A stretch of 37,897 nucleotides of DNA from Clostridiales bacterium (GTDB lineage Bacteria; Bacillota; Clostridia; Lachnospirales; Lachnospiraceae), in assembly GCA_012519695.1 (NCBI GenBank), contig JAAYPT010000020.1, forward strand, positions 1-37,897. The letters run 5' to 3'. Of the stretch, positions 1 through 8,320 are shown one piece after another. The notes beneath the pieces were generated by a model that was not told where the DNA came from, did not search any database, and saw nothing but the letters and a program-made list of their open reading frames with translations. The position numbers and the translations under genes were made by a program. Every line of letters starts with the position of its first letter. The first letter of the stretch is position 1.

Positions 1-525
1 ATTATTCGAGAAAAGGGAACAGACCGTAGCAAGTTTTGGCGAGGAGAAGTGGACAAGTATACCTGGGTAGATTTTGGTTCCTCTTATCTTCCAAGTGATA
101 TGAACGCAGCATATTTGTGGGCACAGTTAGAAGTGGCTGATGAAATAAATGATAAAAGACTGCATTTGTGGAATACTTATTACAAAGAACTAGGAACATT
201 GGCAGAAGAAGGAAAGATAGAACTTCCGGTAGTACCAAAGGAATGCAAACACAATGCCCATATGTTTTATATAAAAACAGACGATATCGAGCAGCGTAGT
301 ACCTTAATTGCATTTTTAAAGGAAAGAGGCGTAGGCGCAGTATTTCACTACATTCCGCTTCATACCGTGGCAGCAGGAAAGAAGTATGGCGAATTTCACG
401 GAGAAGACCGCTATACTACCAAGGAAAGTGAGCGATTATTGAGACTGCCACTTCATTACAATGTAAGTGAAGAAGATGTGCATTATGTATGTAAACAGAT
501 TAAGGAGTTTTATAAAAGAGGCTAA
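1..525 (+). CDS. wecE: dTDP-4-amino-4,6-dideoxygalactose transaminase, C-terminal part (5' end outside window)
   Basis: The reading frame is open from base 1, so only the last 174 residues are present. They closely resemble the C-terminal half of E. coli WecE/RffA, a PLP-dependent sugar aminotransferase (DegT/DnrJ/EryC1 family, aspartate aminotransferase fold) that makes dTDP-Fuc4N from the 4-keto sugar using glutamate. Recognisable stretches are WVDFGSSYLPSD, AAYLWAQLE, NAHMFYIK, FHYIPLH and YTTKESERLLRLPL. The PLP-binding lysine would lie upstream of the window and cannot be checked. The stop codon is two bases before the next start, so it is in one transcription unit with the glycosyltransferases that follow; this suggests an amino-deoxysugar in a surface polymer. 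The exact sugar product is inferred from family similarity only. Confidence 0.88.
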   Translation: MIREKGTDRSKFWRGEVDKYTWVDFGSSYLPSDMNAAYLWAQLEVADEINDKRLHLWNTYYKELGTLAEEGKIELPVVPKECKHNAHMFYIKTDDIEQRSTLIAFLKERGVGAVFHYIPLHTVAAGKKYGEFHGEDRYTTKESERLLRLPLHYNVSEEDVHYVCKQIKEFYKRG

Positions 526-527
526 TC

Positions 528-1481
528 ATGAAAAAACTTTCATTTGTAATTCCGTGTTATAACTCAGAACACACGGTAGGACATGTAGTAAACGAGATAG
601 AAGAAGCATTTCAGGGAAATGACCGATATGAGTACGAAATTGTTTTAGTAAATGATGCATCTCCCAAGGATGATACCATTGGAGCAATTCGAAAGATTGC
701 CAAAGAAAATCCAAGAGTCATTGCAGTAAATCTGTCTAAGAACTTTGGACAGGACAGTGCCCTTATGGCAGGATATTCCATTGCCAAGGGAGATTATATT
801 GTTTCCTTAGACGATGATGGACAAAATCCGGCAAAAGAAGCGTGGAAACTTCTGGACAAGATGGAAGAAGGCTGGGATGTTGTTTTTGGAAAATATAAAG
901 TAAAAAAACACAGCAAATTTAAAAACTTTGGAAGTAAAGTAAATGATCTTATGGCAGACGCACTTTTAGACAAGCCAAAGGACTTAAGATTATGTAGTTA
1001 TTTTGCCATGGATCGTTTCGTAGTAGAACAAATGTTGATGGATAGAAACTCTTTTCCTTATATCTGGGGATTGATTTTACGTTCTACCAATAAAATGACC
1101 AATGTGTATATTGAACATCGCATAAGAGAAGAAGGAAAATCTAACTTTACATTGATGAAATGTTTAAAAGTATGGTTCAATGGCTTCGTAGCGTTTTCCG
1201 TAAAGCCACTTCGATTTTCCGCTTTGGTAGGAGTATTAGTTGCTATGTTTGGTTTCTTATATGGAATCTATGTGGTAGTAAAAGCAGTTTGCTTTGCAGA
1301 ACCGGTAGTAGGCTGGAGTTCTCTTATGGTAGCGTTATTGCTGATAGGCGGAATAATATTGATTATGCTGGGATTGTTAGGTGAATATATTGGACGCATG
1401 AATTTAAGTATTAATAATACACCACAGTATATTATCCGCGATATTTATCGACAAACGGATGGCGACTTAAGGAAAAATTAA
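528..1481 (+). CDS. GtrB/DPM1-like polyprenyl-phosphate glycosyltransferase (GT2) with two C-terminal membrane segments
   Basis: A 317-residue protein with an N-terminal GT-A domain. The start shows the GT2 pattern SFVIPCYNSE, and the metal/nucleotide-binding acidic cluster lies in SLDDDGQNP near residue 90. The C-terminal third carries two strong hydrophobic helices (about 230-255 and 262-290), followed by GEYIGRM, as in GtrB, ArnC and dolichol-phosphate mannose synthase relatives. These enzymes load one sugar from a nucleotide donor onto undecaprenyl phosphate at the cytoplasmic face, for later transfer outside. It starts two bases after the wecE stop. A GtrA-type membrane protein, the usual partner that flips such lipid-linked sugars, is encoded about 6 kb downstream (7731-8165). 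The sugar and acceptor are unknown. Confidence 0.88.
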   Translation: MKKLSFVIPCYNSEHTVGHVVNEIEEAFQGNDRYEYEIVLVNDASPKDDTIGAIRKIAKENPRVIAVNLSKNFGQDSALMAGYSIAKGDYIVSLDDDGQNPAKEAWKLLDKMEEGWDVVFGKYKVKKHSKFKNFGSKVNDLMADALLDKPKDLRLCSYFAMDRFVVEQMLMDRNSFPYIWGLILRSTNKMTNVYIEHRIREEGKSNFTLMKCLKVWFNGFVAFSVKPLRFSALVGVLVAMFGFLYGIYVVVKAVCFAEPVVGWSSLMVALLLIGGIILIMLGLLGEYIGRMNLSINNTPQYIIRDIYRQTDGDLRKN

Positions 1482-1501
1482 GAGACTTTAAATGTTTTGA
1501 G

Positions 1502-1533
1502 AATCTTCTTAGTGTAAACTAGGATGGAAGATT
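1502..1533 (+). other. Two-tier hairpin in the gap before the sugar phosphotransferase
   Basis: The arms AATCTTC (1502-1508) and GAAGATT (1527-1533) are perfect complements. They enclose a second stem, TAGT (1510-1513) with ACTA (1518-1521), around a GTAA tetraloop. No T-run follows, so it is not a standard terminator. It ends 15 bases before the start codon at 1549, so it could influence translation or mRNA stability within the operon. Confidence 0.4.
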
Positions 1534-1548
1534 GTTGAGGGATATACT

Positions 1549-2967
1549 ATGTACAAGAAACAGAAGACAGGATGGGTGAAACATCTGGACTTTCTCATAA
1601 TTGACCTGATTTGTCTGGAAATGGCATTTCTGGCATCCTTTGGGATAAAGTTTGGAGATAGAGCACTCGTATCCTCTATTGTAAAAGAATATTATGTCAG
1701 ATTAGCGATTGTGCTACTGTTGATGGATTTATGTATTGTATTTTTGTTAGAGGCATATACCGGAATCCTGAGAAGAAACAAAGTACAGGAACTGCGGGCG
1801 GTAATTGTTCATTGCAGTATTGTTTTTGCAGCAGTTACAGTGTACTTGTGGGGGACAAAGCAGTCAGAAATTTATTCCCGACAGGTAATTATGGTATTCT
1901 GGGGATTGGCTGTTTTCTTCGAATACTTTGCACGGTGTGCCTGGAAGATTTATATTCGTCAGAAAATGATACGAGGAAAGCGTTTTTCCCAACTGATTGT
2001 AATTACAGAAGACCGATATGCAACAGAATGTGTCCACGAGTTTCAAAGGGATCGTTATAAAGAATTTGAAGTTGCGGGAATTATTATCGTTGACAAAGAT
2101 CGAATCGGAGAAGAAATATATGGAGTTCCGGTTGTTGCAGATGCAGATACCTGTTTGGAATATGTAAGAGCCAATGTGGTAGATGAAGTGTTCATTAACG
2201 GAAATACCAGAGAAAGCAGCGAAGCACTTGCCAATGAATTGCTGGAGCTTGGTGTTACAGTGCATTTTAGTTTAGTACATGAATCACAGCTTATGCCAAA
2301 TAAAATGGTAGAACGCTGCGGAAGATATATGGTGCTTACTTCCAGTATGAAGATTGCATCCACCAGACAGTTGTTTGTAAAACGTGCCATAGATATTATA
2401 GGAAGTTTAATCGGATTATTGTTTACGGGAATTGCATTTATTATTTTTGCACCGATTATTAAGATTCAGTCTCCGGGTCCTATCTTCTATTCTCAAATCA
2501 GAATCGGAAAAAATGGACGTAGATTTAAGTTTTATAAATTCAGAACCATGGTAGTAGGTGCAGATGCTATGAAAAAAGACCTGATGGAGCAAAATGAGAT
2601 GGAAGGTCTTATGTTTAAAATGGAAAACGATCCTAGAATTTTTGGAATCGGAAGATTTATGCGTAAGTATTCCATAGATGAGTTGCCACAGTTTTGGAAT
2701 GTATTAAAAGGTGAAATGAGCTTAGTTGGGACAAGACCACCGACAGAGGAAGAATTTGAACAATATGAGTTACACCACAAAGCTCGTTTAGGAATAAAGC
2801 CTGGACTTACCGGAATGTGGCAGGTAAGCGGAAGAAGCGATATCAAGAACTTTGAAGAAATTGTAGCATTGGATACACAATATATATCAAACTGGTCATT
2901 AGGTGTGGATATTCGTATTTTGTTCCGCACAGTTCTGGTAGTATTGACCGGGAAGGGATCCGTATGA
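1549..2967 (+). CDS. Undecaprenyl-phosphate sugar phosphotransferase (polyprenyl glycosylphosphotransferase, WcaJ/PssY type)
   Basis: A 472-residue priming enzyme that would transfer a sugar-1-phosphate from a nucleotide sugar to undecaprenyl phosphate, starting a repeat unit at the inner membrane face. The N-terminal half has several hydrophobic segments (roughly 15-32, 48-70, 83-102 and 108-128) and a soluble nucleotide-binding-like region (about 150-260). The C-terminal bacterial sugar transferase domain begins near KRAIDIIGS (about 280) with its membrane re-entrant helix, then shows FYKFRTM, SIDELPQFWNVL, MSLVGTRP and KPGLTGMWQVSGRS, the hallmark motifs of the family. The length is normal for the long WbaP/WcaJ class. 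Its last four bases overlap the next start codon (ATGA), implying translational coupling. The sugar (glucose, galactose or an amino sugar) cannot be told from sequence. Confidence 0.92.
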   Translation: MYKKQKTGWVKHLDFLIIDLICLEMAFLASFGIKFGDRALVSSIVKEYYVRLAIVLLLMDLCIVFLLEAYTGILRRNKVQELRAVIVHCSIVFAAVTVYLWGTKQSEIYSRQVIMVFWGLAVFFEYFARCAWKIYIRQKMIRGKRFSQLIVITEDRYATECVHEFQRDRYKEFEVAGIIIVDKDRIGEEIYGVPVVADADTCLEYVRANVVDEVFINGNTRESSEALANELLELGVTVHFSLVHESQLMPNKMVERCGRYMVLTSSMKIASTRQLFVKRAIDIIGSLIGLLFTGIAFIIFAPIIKIQSPGPIFYSQIRIGKNGRRFKFYKFRTMVVGADAMKKDLMEQNEMEGLMFKMENDPRIFGIGRFMRKYSIDELPQFWNVLKGEMSLVGTRPPTEEEFEQYELHHKARLGIKPGLTGMWQVSGRSDIKNFEEIVALDTQYISNWSLGVDIRILFRTVLVVLTGKGSV

Positions 2968-3728
2968 CAGATATTTCAATTACCATTGTTGCTTATAATG
3001 ACGAAGAAGATGTAAGAAATGCGGTATGTTCTATTATGGAACATACCGCTGTAACTATTCAAAAGAAAATTTATATTGTAGACAACAGTACCAATAAGAA
3101 TCAATTGGAAAACTTTTGTAACCAATGGGATGAAGTGTATTATCGAAAACCAAAAGAAAATATTGGATTTGGAAAAGGACATAACTATGTACTTCCGGAA
3201 CTGGATTCTAAGTACCATGCCATTGTAAATCCCGATATTCTCTTAAAAGAAGATAGTTTTCAGATTCTCTTGGATTTTATGGAAAAACATCAGGTGGGAA
3301 TGGTAGTTCCGCGAATGACGGATGAAAACGGGAATTTTCAGGCAGTTTATCGTAGAGAACTTACCGTATTTGATATGGGAATTCGTATGTTTTTATCTTC
3401 TCATTTCAAAAAGCGGCAGGCATATCATACCATGCAGGATATGGATTGCACCAAGCCCTTCCAGGTACCCTTTGCACAGGGCAGTTTTTTAGTGATTCAA
3501 ACAGAGTTGTTTCGTCAGTTTGGTGGATTTGATACCAGATATTTCATGTATATGGAAGATGCAGACTTGTGTAAGCAAGTGAATGCTTGCAGTAGTTTGT
3601 ATTACTGTCCAGATACTACAGTAATTCATAAGTGGGAACGTGCCTCCAAGAAAAATGGAAAGTTACGACGGATTCATATAGCTTCCATGTTTCGATATTT
3701 CGGTAAGTGGGGGTGGAAATTATGGTAA
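2964..3728 (+). CDS. GT2 glycosyltransferase, WbbL-like (rhamnosyltransferase family)
   Basis: A 254-residue soluble GT-A glycosyltransferase. It opens with the GT2 strand SITIVAYNDEEDV, has the acidic donor-binding motif at NPDI (about residue 90), and the late family motif GGFDTRYFMYMEDADL (about 193-208), where the ED pair is expected to contain the catalytic base. This arrangement is typical of the WbbL/RfbF rhamnosyltransferase group, but donor and acceptor are not provable. The start overlaps the sugar phosphotransferase stop by ATGA, and its own stop overlaps the following glycosyltransferase start, so three polymer-assembly genes are coupled. Confidence 0.87.
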   Translation: MTDISITIVAYNDEEDVRNAVCSIMEHTAVTIQKKIYIVDNSTNKNQLENFCNQWDEVYYRKPKENIGFGKGHNYVLPELDSKYHAIVNPDILLKEDSFQILLDFMEKHQVGMVVPRMTDENGNFQAVYRRELTVFDMGIRMFLSSHFKKRQAYHTMQDMDCTKPFQVPFAQGSFLVIQTELFRQFGGFDTRYFMYMEDADLCKQVNACSSLYYCPDTTVIHKWERASKKNGKLRRIHIASMFRYFGKWGWKLW

Positions 3729-4450
3729 GAACAGAGAAAATATCTGTTGCAATGATAAGTTATAATGGAAAAAAGTACATAAAAGAACAACTGGACTCCA
3801 TTTTTTTTCAATTAGAAACACAAGACGAAGTAATCGTTTCTGATGATGGTTCCAATGACGGAACTCTTAACATATTGGAAAAATATCAGAAAACAGAGCC
3901 ACGTCTACGGGTAATCAAAGGTCCGCAAAGAGGGATTAAGAAAAATGTAGAAAATGCGTTAAAGCATTGTAAGGGTGATATTATTTTTCTGGCAGATCAG
4001 GATGATATCTGGAAACCAAACAAGGTTGAACGGGTTTTGCAGGTGATGAAAGAACAAAATGGTGCACTGGTAATACACGATGCGGAAGTATTTCACGACA
4101 ATCCCAAAGAGATTACCATGGAATCCTTTTTGACATTCCGAAATGCCGGGGCAGGCGTATGGAAAAATATCTGGAAAAATGGATATATTGGGTGTTGTAT
4201 GGCGTTTCGTAAAGAGGTGCTGGAAAAGGTACTTCCTATTCCTGATTCTATAGAAATGCATGATCAGTGGATAGGAATACTGAGTGATTTTTATTTTGGA
4301 AAGTCTGTATTTTTAAAAGAAGCATTATTAAGTTATCGCAGACACGGAGAGAACAGCTCTGCCATGAAACACTATGGAATCCCAAAGATGATACGCAATC
4401 GCGTGGTTTTTCTATTGCGTTTTTTAGGAAGGATTCTCCATATTTGCTAG
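3722..4450 (+). CDS. GT2 glycosyltransferase, alpha-1,3-rhamnosyltransferase-like
   Basis: A GT2 enzyme of 242 residues from the ATG at 3722. An in-frame GTG at 3707 would add five residues, but the purine-rich GGGGGTGGAAAT lies just before 3722 and makes the ATG the better start. Motifs are ISVAMISYNG at the N-terminus, SDDGSNDGT near residue 40, the DQDDIW donor/metal motif near 90, and EMHDQWIG near 180, as in clostridial and streptococcal rhamnosyl/galactosyltransferases acting on surface polysaccharides. It overlaps the preceding gene by 7 bases. It is the last gene of this polysaccharide run; a 137-base gap with a possible promoter follows. Confidence 0.85.
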   Translation: MVRTEKISVAMISYNGKKYIKEQLDSIFFQLETQDEVIVSDDGSNDGTLNILEKYQKTEPRLRVIKGPQRGIKKNVENALKHCKGDIIFLADQDDIWKPNKVERVLQVMKEQNGALVIHDAEVFHDNPKEITMESFLTFRNAGAGVWKNIWKNGYIGCCMAFRKEVLEKVLPIPDSIEMHDQWIGILSDFYFGKSVFLKEALLSYRRHGENSSAMKHYGIPKMIRNRVVFLLRFLGRILHIC

Positions 4451-4492
4451 AAATAGAGAAAAGTTTTAATAAAATTTTAAGAAAAATTACAG

Positions 4493-4521
4493 TTGTTAAA
4501 TGAAAAAAAATATTATAAGAT
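4493..4521 (+). promoter_or_regulatory. Possible sigma-A promoter upstream of the LCP gene
   Basis: TTGTTA (4493-4498) and TAAGAT (4516-4521) are separated by 17 bases in an A/T-rich gap. Each box matches consensus at four positions. The predicted start would give an LCP mRNA leader of about 60 bases. Confidence 0.4.
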
Positions 4522-4587
4522 AGGTCTTGTATATTGTAAAAATAAGGGAATTACAAGGATGAGTATAAGCGTGAGAAAGGTGAAGAT

Positions 4588-5766
4588 ATGTCAGATAATA
4601 GAAGAAATACAAGAAACGGAAATGTAGATCCAAGACGTCAGCAGCCTAAAGTGAGCAAGAAGGCAATGCGAAAAAGAAAGAAAAAGAGAAAAATAGTTTT
4701 ACTTATTGTAGAATTGATTATACTGATTGTGGTTTTGATAGCTTTATGGGCATGGTCAAAGTTAGATAAGATTCAGACAGATGAAAATTTCGGAAAAGAC
4801 GTAGCAAATAAAGAATTAACAGATGACACCAAGGATATTCTGGGAGAATATACTACAATTGCATTATTTGGTTTGGATAATCGTTCTAATGGTAATTATA
4901 AGAGCGGAAACAGTGATGTTATTATGCTGGCGCGAATTGATAATGAAACAAAGGAAGTAAAACTGGTATCCGTATATCGTGATACGATGTTAAATATGAT
5001 GGATGACGATGATGCAGAGGCATATAGTAAGGCAAATGCAGCATTTAATATGGGTGGACCGGATCAGGCAGTCCGCATGTTGAATGTCAACCTGGATTTG
5101 GATATCAAAGAGTACGTTGCATTTGACTTTAATGCAGTAGCAGAAGCAGTTGATTTGTTAGGCGGTGTTGAGGTAGAAATCAGCACAGAAGAAGCAGTTG
5201 CAATGCATGGATATCAGGAAGAAGTTGCTGAGATGATAGGTAAGAAGTCTAAGGAATTAAATGTTGGTGGAACTTATAACTTAGATGGTGTTCAGGCAGT
5301 TTCTTACGCAAGACTGCGTTATGTAGGAAACGGTGACTTCCAAAGAACGGAACGTCAGAGACTGATTGTGAATAAAATGGTAGAAAAGGCATTATCATCT
5401 GATATGGGAACTGTAAATGAGTTGATAGATACTGTATTCCCACAGATTAAGACCAGTCTTTCCAAGACGCAGATATTAAGCCTTGCAAAGGATGCAATGA
5501 ACTATTCCATGGGAGATAATGCAGGATTCCCATTTGATCAGGAAACAGGAAGCTTTAAGGTAAGTTACCAGAGCAAGAAGGCAAGTTGTGTAATTCCGGC
5601 AGACTTGGCAAGCAATGTAAAACAGTTACATGAGTTCTTATATGGAACAACCGACTATGTAGTAACAGACAGTGTACAGAATATCAGTGATGAAATTGAA
5701 AAAAGAACAGGCGTAGAGGCTCCGGAAAAAGATGAGTCAGACAGTAGTAGTACAAGCGGCAATTAA
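4588..5766 (+). CDS. LytR-CpsA-Psr (LCP) family cell-wall polymer ligase
   Basis: A 392-residue protein with a basic cytoplasmic N-terminus (about residues 1-34, rich in K and R), one transmembrane helix (about 35-58) and an extracellular LCP domain (about 90-275). LCP hallmarks are TIALFGLDNRS, SDVIMLARID, KLVSVYRDT and YARLRYVGNGDFQRTERQR, which includes the arginines that bind the pyrophosphate of the lipid carrier. The C-terminus ends in a Ser/Thr/Asp-rich tail. LCP enzymes transfer undecaprenyl-pyrophosphate-linked polymers (teichoic acid, capsule or rhamnose polysaccharide) to peptidoglycan MurNAc, which fits the glycosyltransferases just upstream. AAGGTGAAG precedes the ATG. The gene likely has its own promoter but sits in the same functional block. 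Confidence 0.93.
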   Translation: MSDNRRNTRNGNVDPRRQQPKVSKKAMRKRKKKRKIVLLIVELIILIVVLIALWAWSKLDKIQTDENFGKDVANKELTDDTKDILGEYTTIALFGLDNRSNGNYKSGNSDVIMLARIDNETKEVKLVSVYRDTMLNMMDDDDAEAYSKANAAFNMGGPDQAVRMLNVNLDLDIKEYVAFDFNAVAEAVDLLGGVEVEISTEEAVAMHGYQEEVAEMIGKKSKELNVGGTYNLDGVQAVSYARLRYVGNGDFQRTERQRLIVNKMVEKALSSDMGTVNELIDTVFPQIKTSLSKTQILSLAKDAMNYSMGDNAGFPFDQETGSFKVSYQSKKASCVIPADLASNVKQLHEFLYGTTDYVVTDSVQNISDEIEKRTGVEAPEKDESDSSSTSGN

Positions 5767-5804
5767 ATTGATGGCAAGGAAAAGAGATAGCAGGAGGAAA
5801 TAGT

Positions 5805-7631
5805 ATGTGTGGAATTGTAGGATATATAGGTGAATCCCAAGCAGCTCCGATTTTACTGGACGGATTGTCAAAATTGGAATACAGAGGATATGATTCCGCA
5901 GGAATTGCAGTATTTGACGGAGAAAATATTCAAATACAAAAAGCAACAGGCAGACTGAAAGTGTTAAGCGAGTTGACACACGACGGAACTACTATGCCGG
6001 GAACTATCGGAATTGGTCATACCAGATGGGCAACTCATGGCGCACCATCAGATGTGAATGCACATCCGCATTATAATAAAGACAAGACCATTGCAGTTGT
6101 GCATAATGGAATTATCGAAAATTATGTTAAATTAAAGACACGTTTACAGGAAAAAGGATATACTTTTGTTTCCGAAACCGATACAGAAGTATTAGCACAT
6201 CTTTTAGATTACTATTATACAGGAAATCCGATTGAGACTATTACCAAGGTAATGCATCGAGTAGAAGGTTCTTATGCTTTGGGAATTATTTTCAAGGATC
6301 ATTCTGATACGGTATATGCAGTACGAAAAGACAGTCCTTTAATTGTAGGAAAAGGAAAAGAAGGTAATTTTATCGCATCAGATGTGCCGGCGGTTTTGAA
6401 ATATACCAGAGAGGTGTATTTTATTCAGAATGAAGAGATAGCTGCGCTGACAGAGGATACAGTTACATTTTTCAATATTGACGGAGAAGAGATTCAGAAA
6501 GAATCCAGTACGATTGAATGGGATATCAATGCGGCTGAAAAAGGTGGATATGAGCATTTTATGTTAAAAGAAATGTACGAACAGCCAACAACTGTTCGTG
6601 ATACCATTAGCCCAAGAATTAAAGATGGAAATATTGTAATTGAAGAATTGGGAATGACCGATGAGGAAATTCGTAAAATCAGACGAATTCATATTGTAGC
6701 CTGTGGTTCTGCATATCATACAGGAGTTACGGCAAAATATGTGATTGAAGATATGGCAAGAATTCCCGTTGAAGTAGATGTTGCATCAGAGTTTAGATAT
6801 CGTAATCCAATATTAGAAGAGGATTCACTGGTAATTATTATCAGCCAGTCCGGAGAAACAGCAGATTCTCTGGCAGCATTGCGAGAAGCCAAAAAGCGTG
6901 GAGTGAAAACACTTGGTATTGTAAATGTAGTAGGAAGCTCCATTGCCAGAGAAGCAGATAGCGTTATGTATACCTGGGCAGGACCGGAAATTGCGGTAGC
7001 TACCACCAAAGCATATAGTGCACAGTTGGTAGCAGAATATTTATTAGCTATTAAATTTTCACAGGCACGAGGAACTATAACAGAAGAACAGATTCAAAGT
7101 ATGCTCTGTGATTTGCAAAAACTTCCGGAACAGATTGAAATGCTTTTAAATAATAAAGAAAAAATTCAACGTTTTGCTAATCGATATGTTGCTGCAAAAG
7201 ATGTATTTTTCGTAGGAAGAGGAATTGATTATGCTATTTCTATGGAAGGTTCTTTGAAATTGAAGGAAATATCTTATATTCACTCTGAAGCTTATGCGGC
7301 AGGAGAATTAAAGCATGGAACAATTTCTTTGATTGAAGAAGGAACTTTGGTTGCAGCAGTGGTAACACAGGAAGATTTGTACAAAAAGACCATTAGCAAT
7401 ATTGTAGAGTTAAAGTCGAGAGGTGCGTTTGTATTGGCAGTAACCAATACCGGACATACCGAGCTGGAAAATTCCGCAGATTATGTAATTTATATTCCAC
7501 AGACCAATAAATATTTTACCAACTCCTTAGCAATTATTCCGTTACAGTTGTTCAGTTATTATGTAGCGGTAGGTAAGGGATGTGACGTAGATAAGCCTAG
7601 AAATCTGGCAAAATCCGTGACTGTTGAGTAA
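5805..7631 (+). CDS. glmS: Glutamine--fructose-6-phosphate aminotransferase (isomerizing)
   Basis: A full-length (608 aa) GlmS, which makes glucosamine-6-phosphate from fructose-6-phosphate and glutamine, the first step to UDP-GlcNAc for peptidoglycan and surface glycans. The mature N-terminus MCGIVGYIG carries the nucleophile Cys2 of the class II glutaminase domain (about 1-215), with HTRWATHG and VVHNGIIENY. Two SIS sugar-isomerase domains follow (about 285-420, with VACGSAYHTG and SQSGETADS; and about 455-590, with GRGIDY, SLKLKEISYIHSEAY and ELKHGT). It ends in the typical KPRNLAKSVTVE. AGGAGG is well placed before the ATG. Only 38 bases separate it from the LCP gene, so there is no room for a glmS ribozyme, and none is seen; expression is probably linked to LCP transcription. 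Confidence 0.97.
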   Translation: MCGIVGYIGESQAAPILLDGLSKLEYRGYDSAGIAVFDGENIQIQKATGRLKVLSELTHDGTTMPGTIGIGHTRWATHGAPSDVNAHPHYNKDKTIAVVHNGIIENYVKLKTRLQEKGYTFVSETDTEVLAHLLDYYYTGNPIETITKVMHRVEGSYALGIIFKDHSDTVYAVRKDSPLIVGKGKEGNFIASDVPAVLKYTREVYFIQNEEIAALTEDTVTFFNIDGEEIQKESSTIEWDINAAEKGGYEHFMLKEMYEQPTTVRDTISPRIKDGNIVIEELGMTDEEIRKIRRIHIVACGSAYHTGVTAKYVIEDMARIPVEVDVASEFRYRNPILEEDSLVIIISQSGETADSLAALREAKKRGVKTLGIVNVVGSSIAREADSVMYTWAGPEIAVATTKAYSAQLVAEYLLAIKFSQARGTITEEQIQSMLCDLQKLPEQIEMLLNNKEKIQRFANRYVAAKDVFFVGRGIDYAISMEGSLKLKEISYIHSEAYAAGELKHGTISLIEEGTLVAAVVTQEDLYKKTISNIVELKSRGAFVLAVTNTGHTELENSADYVIYIPQTNKYFTNSLAIIPLQLFSYYVAVGKGCDVDKPRNLAKSVTVE

Positions 7632-7636
7632 AAAGC

Positions 7637-7664
7637 TTGCAAAAAAAACAAAATACGGTAGAAT
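7637..7664 (+). promoter_or_regulatory. Sigma-A promoter for the GtrA-like gene
   Basis: TTGCAA (7637-7642), a 16-base spacer and TAGAAT (7659-7664). The predicted start near 7671 falls inside the long inverted repeat 7665-7698. Confidence 0.6.
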
Positions 7665-7698
7665 GGGAAAGTTGATGTGGGGAAACGTCGACTTTCCT
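7665..7698 (+). repeat. Long inverted repeat spanning the predicted transcription start of the GtrA-like gene
   Basis: GAAAGTTGATGT (7667-7678) pairs with ACGTCGACTTTC (7685-7696) around a GGGGAA loop. The pairing extends one G-C and one G-T outward, giving about 14 pairs with a few G-T wobbles. No T-run follows, so it is not an ordinary terminator. It lies directly after the -10 box, so it could be an operator or a 5'-end hairpin. Confidence 0.65.
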
Positions 7699-7730
7699 AA
7701 GTTTCGTAAGGATAAATGAGAGAGGATATT

Positions 7731-8165
7731 ATGAAAAAGATTTTAATGCAGTTTTGCAAGTTTAGCATGGTAGGCGTAGTAGCGTTCCTGATAGACTATG
7801 GTTTGCTATTTGCGTTTACTGATTTATTACACATGCATTATCTGGTTTCGTCCATGTTGTCATTTTCTGTGGCAACGGTATTTAATTACATATATAGTAC
7901 CAAGTATGTATTTGAATGCAGAGAAGAGCAGCGTAAGGCAGGACAGTTTACAGTATTTTTATTATTAAGTGCATGTGGACTTTTGTTAAATTCCATGTTA
8001 ATGAAGACATTTGTAGAGAATATGGCATTTCATTATATGGTAGCTAAATTATTCTCGGCAGTAATTGTTTCTATCTGGAATTTTATATCAAGAAAAATAT
8101 TTCTGGAAGAAGGTATCAAAGAAAGACTTTTTGCCAGAAGACAAGAGTTATTGCGTGATCGTTAG
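7731..8165 (+). CDS. GtrA family membrane protein (putative lipid-linked sugar flippase)
   Basis: A 144-residue protein with four predicted membrane helices and the GtrA signature: FCKFSMVGVVAFLIDYG at the start, then FNYIYSTKYVF (about 55-65), and WNFISRKIFL near the end. GtrA proteins are thought to flip undecaprenyl-phosphate-linked sugars made by GtrB-type enzymes, such as the one at 528-1481. The ATG at 7731 is chosen because GAGAGGA ends about six bases before it; an upstream in-frame ATG at 7716 would add five residues and has a weaker site. The gene stands alone between its own promoter and a terminator. Confidence 0.88.
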   Translation: MKKILMQFCKFSMVGVVAFLIDYGLLFAFTDLLHMHYLVSSMLSFSVATVFNYIYSTKYVFECREEQRKAGQFTVFLLLSACGLLLNSMLMKTFVENMAFHYMVAKLFSAVIVSIWNFISRKIFLEEGIKERLFARRQELLRDR

Positions 8166-8177
8166 CGCGTAGAAGAA

Positions 8178-8202
8178 GAGTCCGACAAGCGGACCCTTTT
8201 TT
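8178..8202 (+). terminator. Rho-independent terminator after the GtrA-like gene
   Basis: GTCCG (8180-8184) pairs with CGGAC (8190-8194) around ACAAG, and is followed by CC and six T residues. Confidence 0.8.
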
Positions 8203-8237
8203 CATTTTCTTAACAAAAACATATATTTTTAAAGTAT

Positions 8238-8280
8238 TTATCACAGATTTGTCACAAATCTATCGTAAACTCCTTAATAT
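8238..8280 (+). promoter_or_regulatory. Three 11-base-phased repeats and -10 box upstream of htrA
   Basis: TTATCACA (8238-8245), TTGTCACA (8249-8256) and a weaker CTATCGTA (8260-8267) recur every 11 bases. They are followed by TAATAT (8275-8280), a possible -10 box with no clear -35. Within them, AGATTTG (8245-8251) and CAAATCT (8255-8261) form a perfect inverted repeat. Helical phasing of direct repeats over the -35 region is characteristic of OmpR/PhoB-type response-regulator activation; the regulator is unknown. Confidence 0.45.
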
Positions 8281-8320
8281 AAAAAGAAAAGAAAGCAAAA
8301 GAGGAAAGGAGAGTTGCGTT

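Noticed and set aside
5767-5804. Possible glmS ribozyme before glmS
   Set aside because: Only 38 bases lie between the LCP stop and the glmS start, too short for the ribozyme, and no matching core is present.
8249-8320. HtrA start at TTG 8249
   Set aside because: The segment overlaps promoter repeats and lacks a ribosome binding site; ATG 8321 has one.
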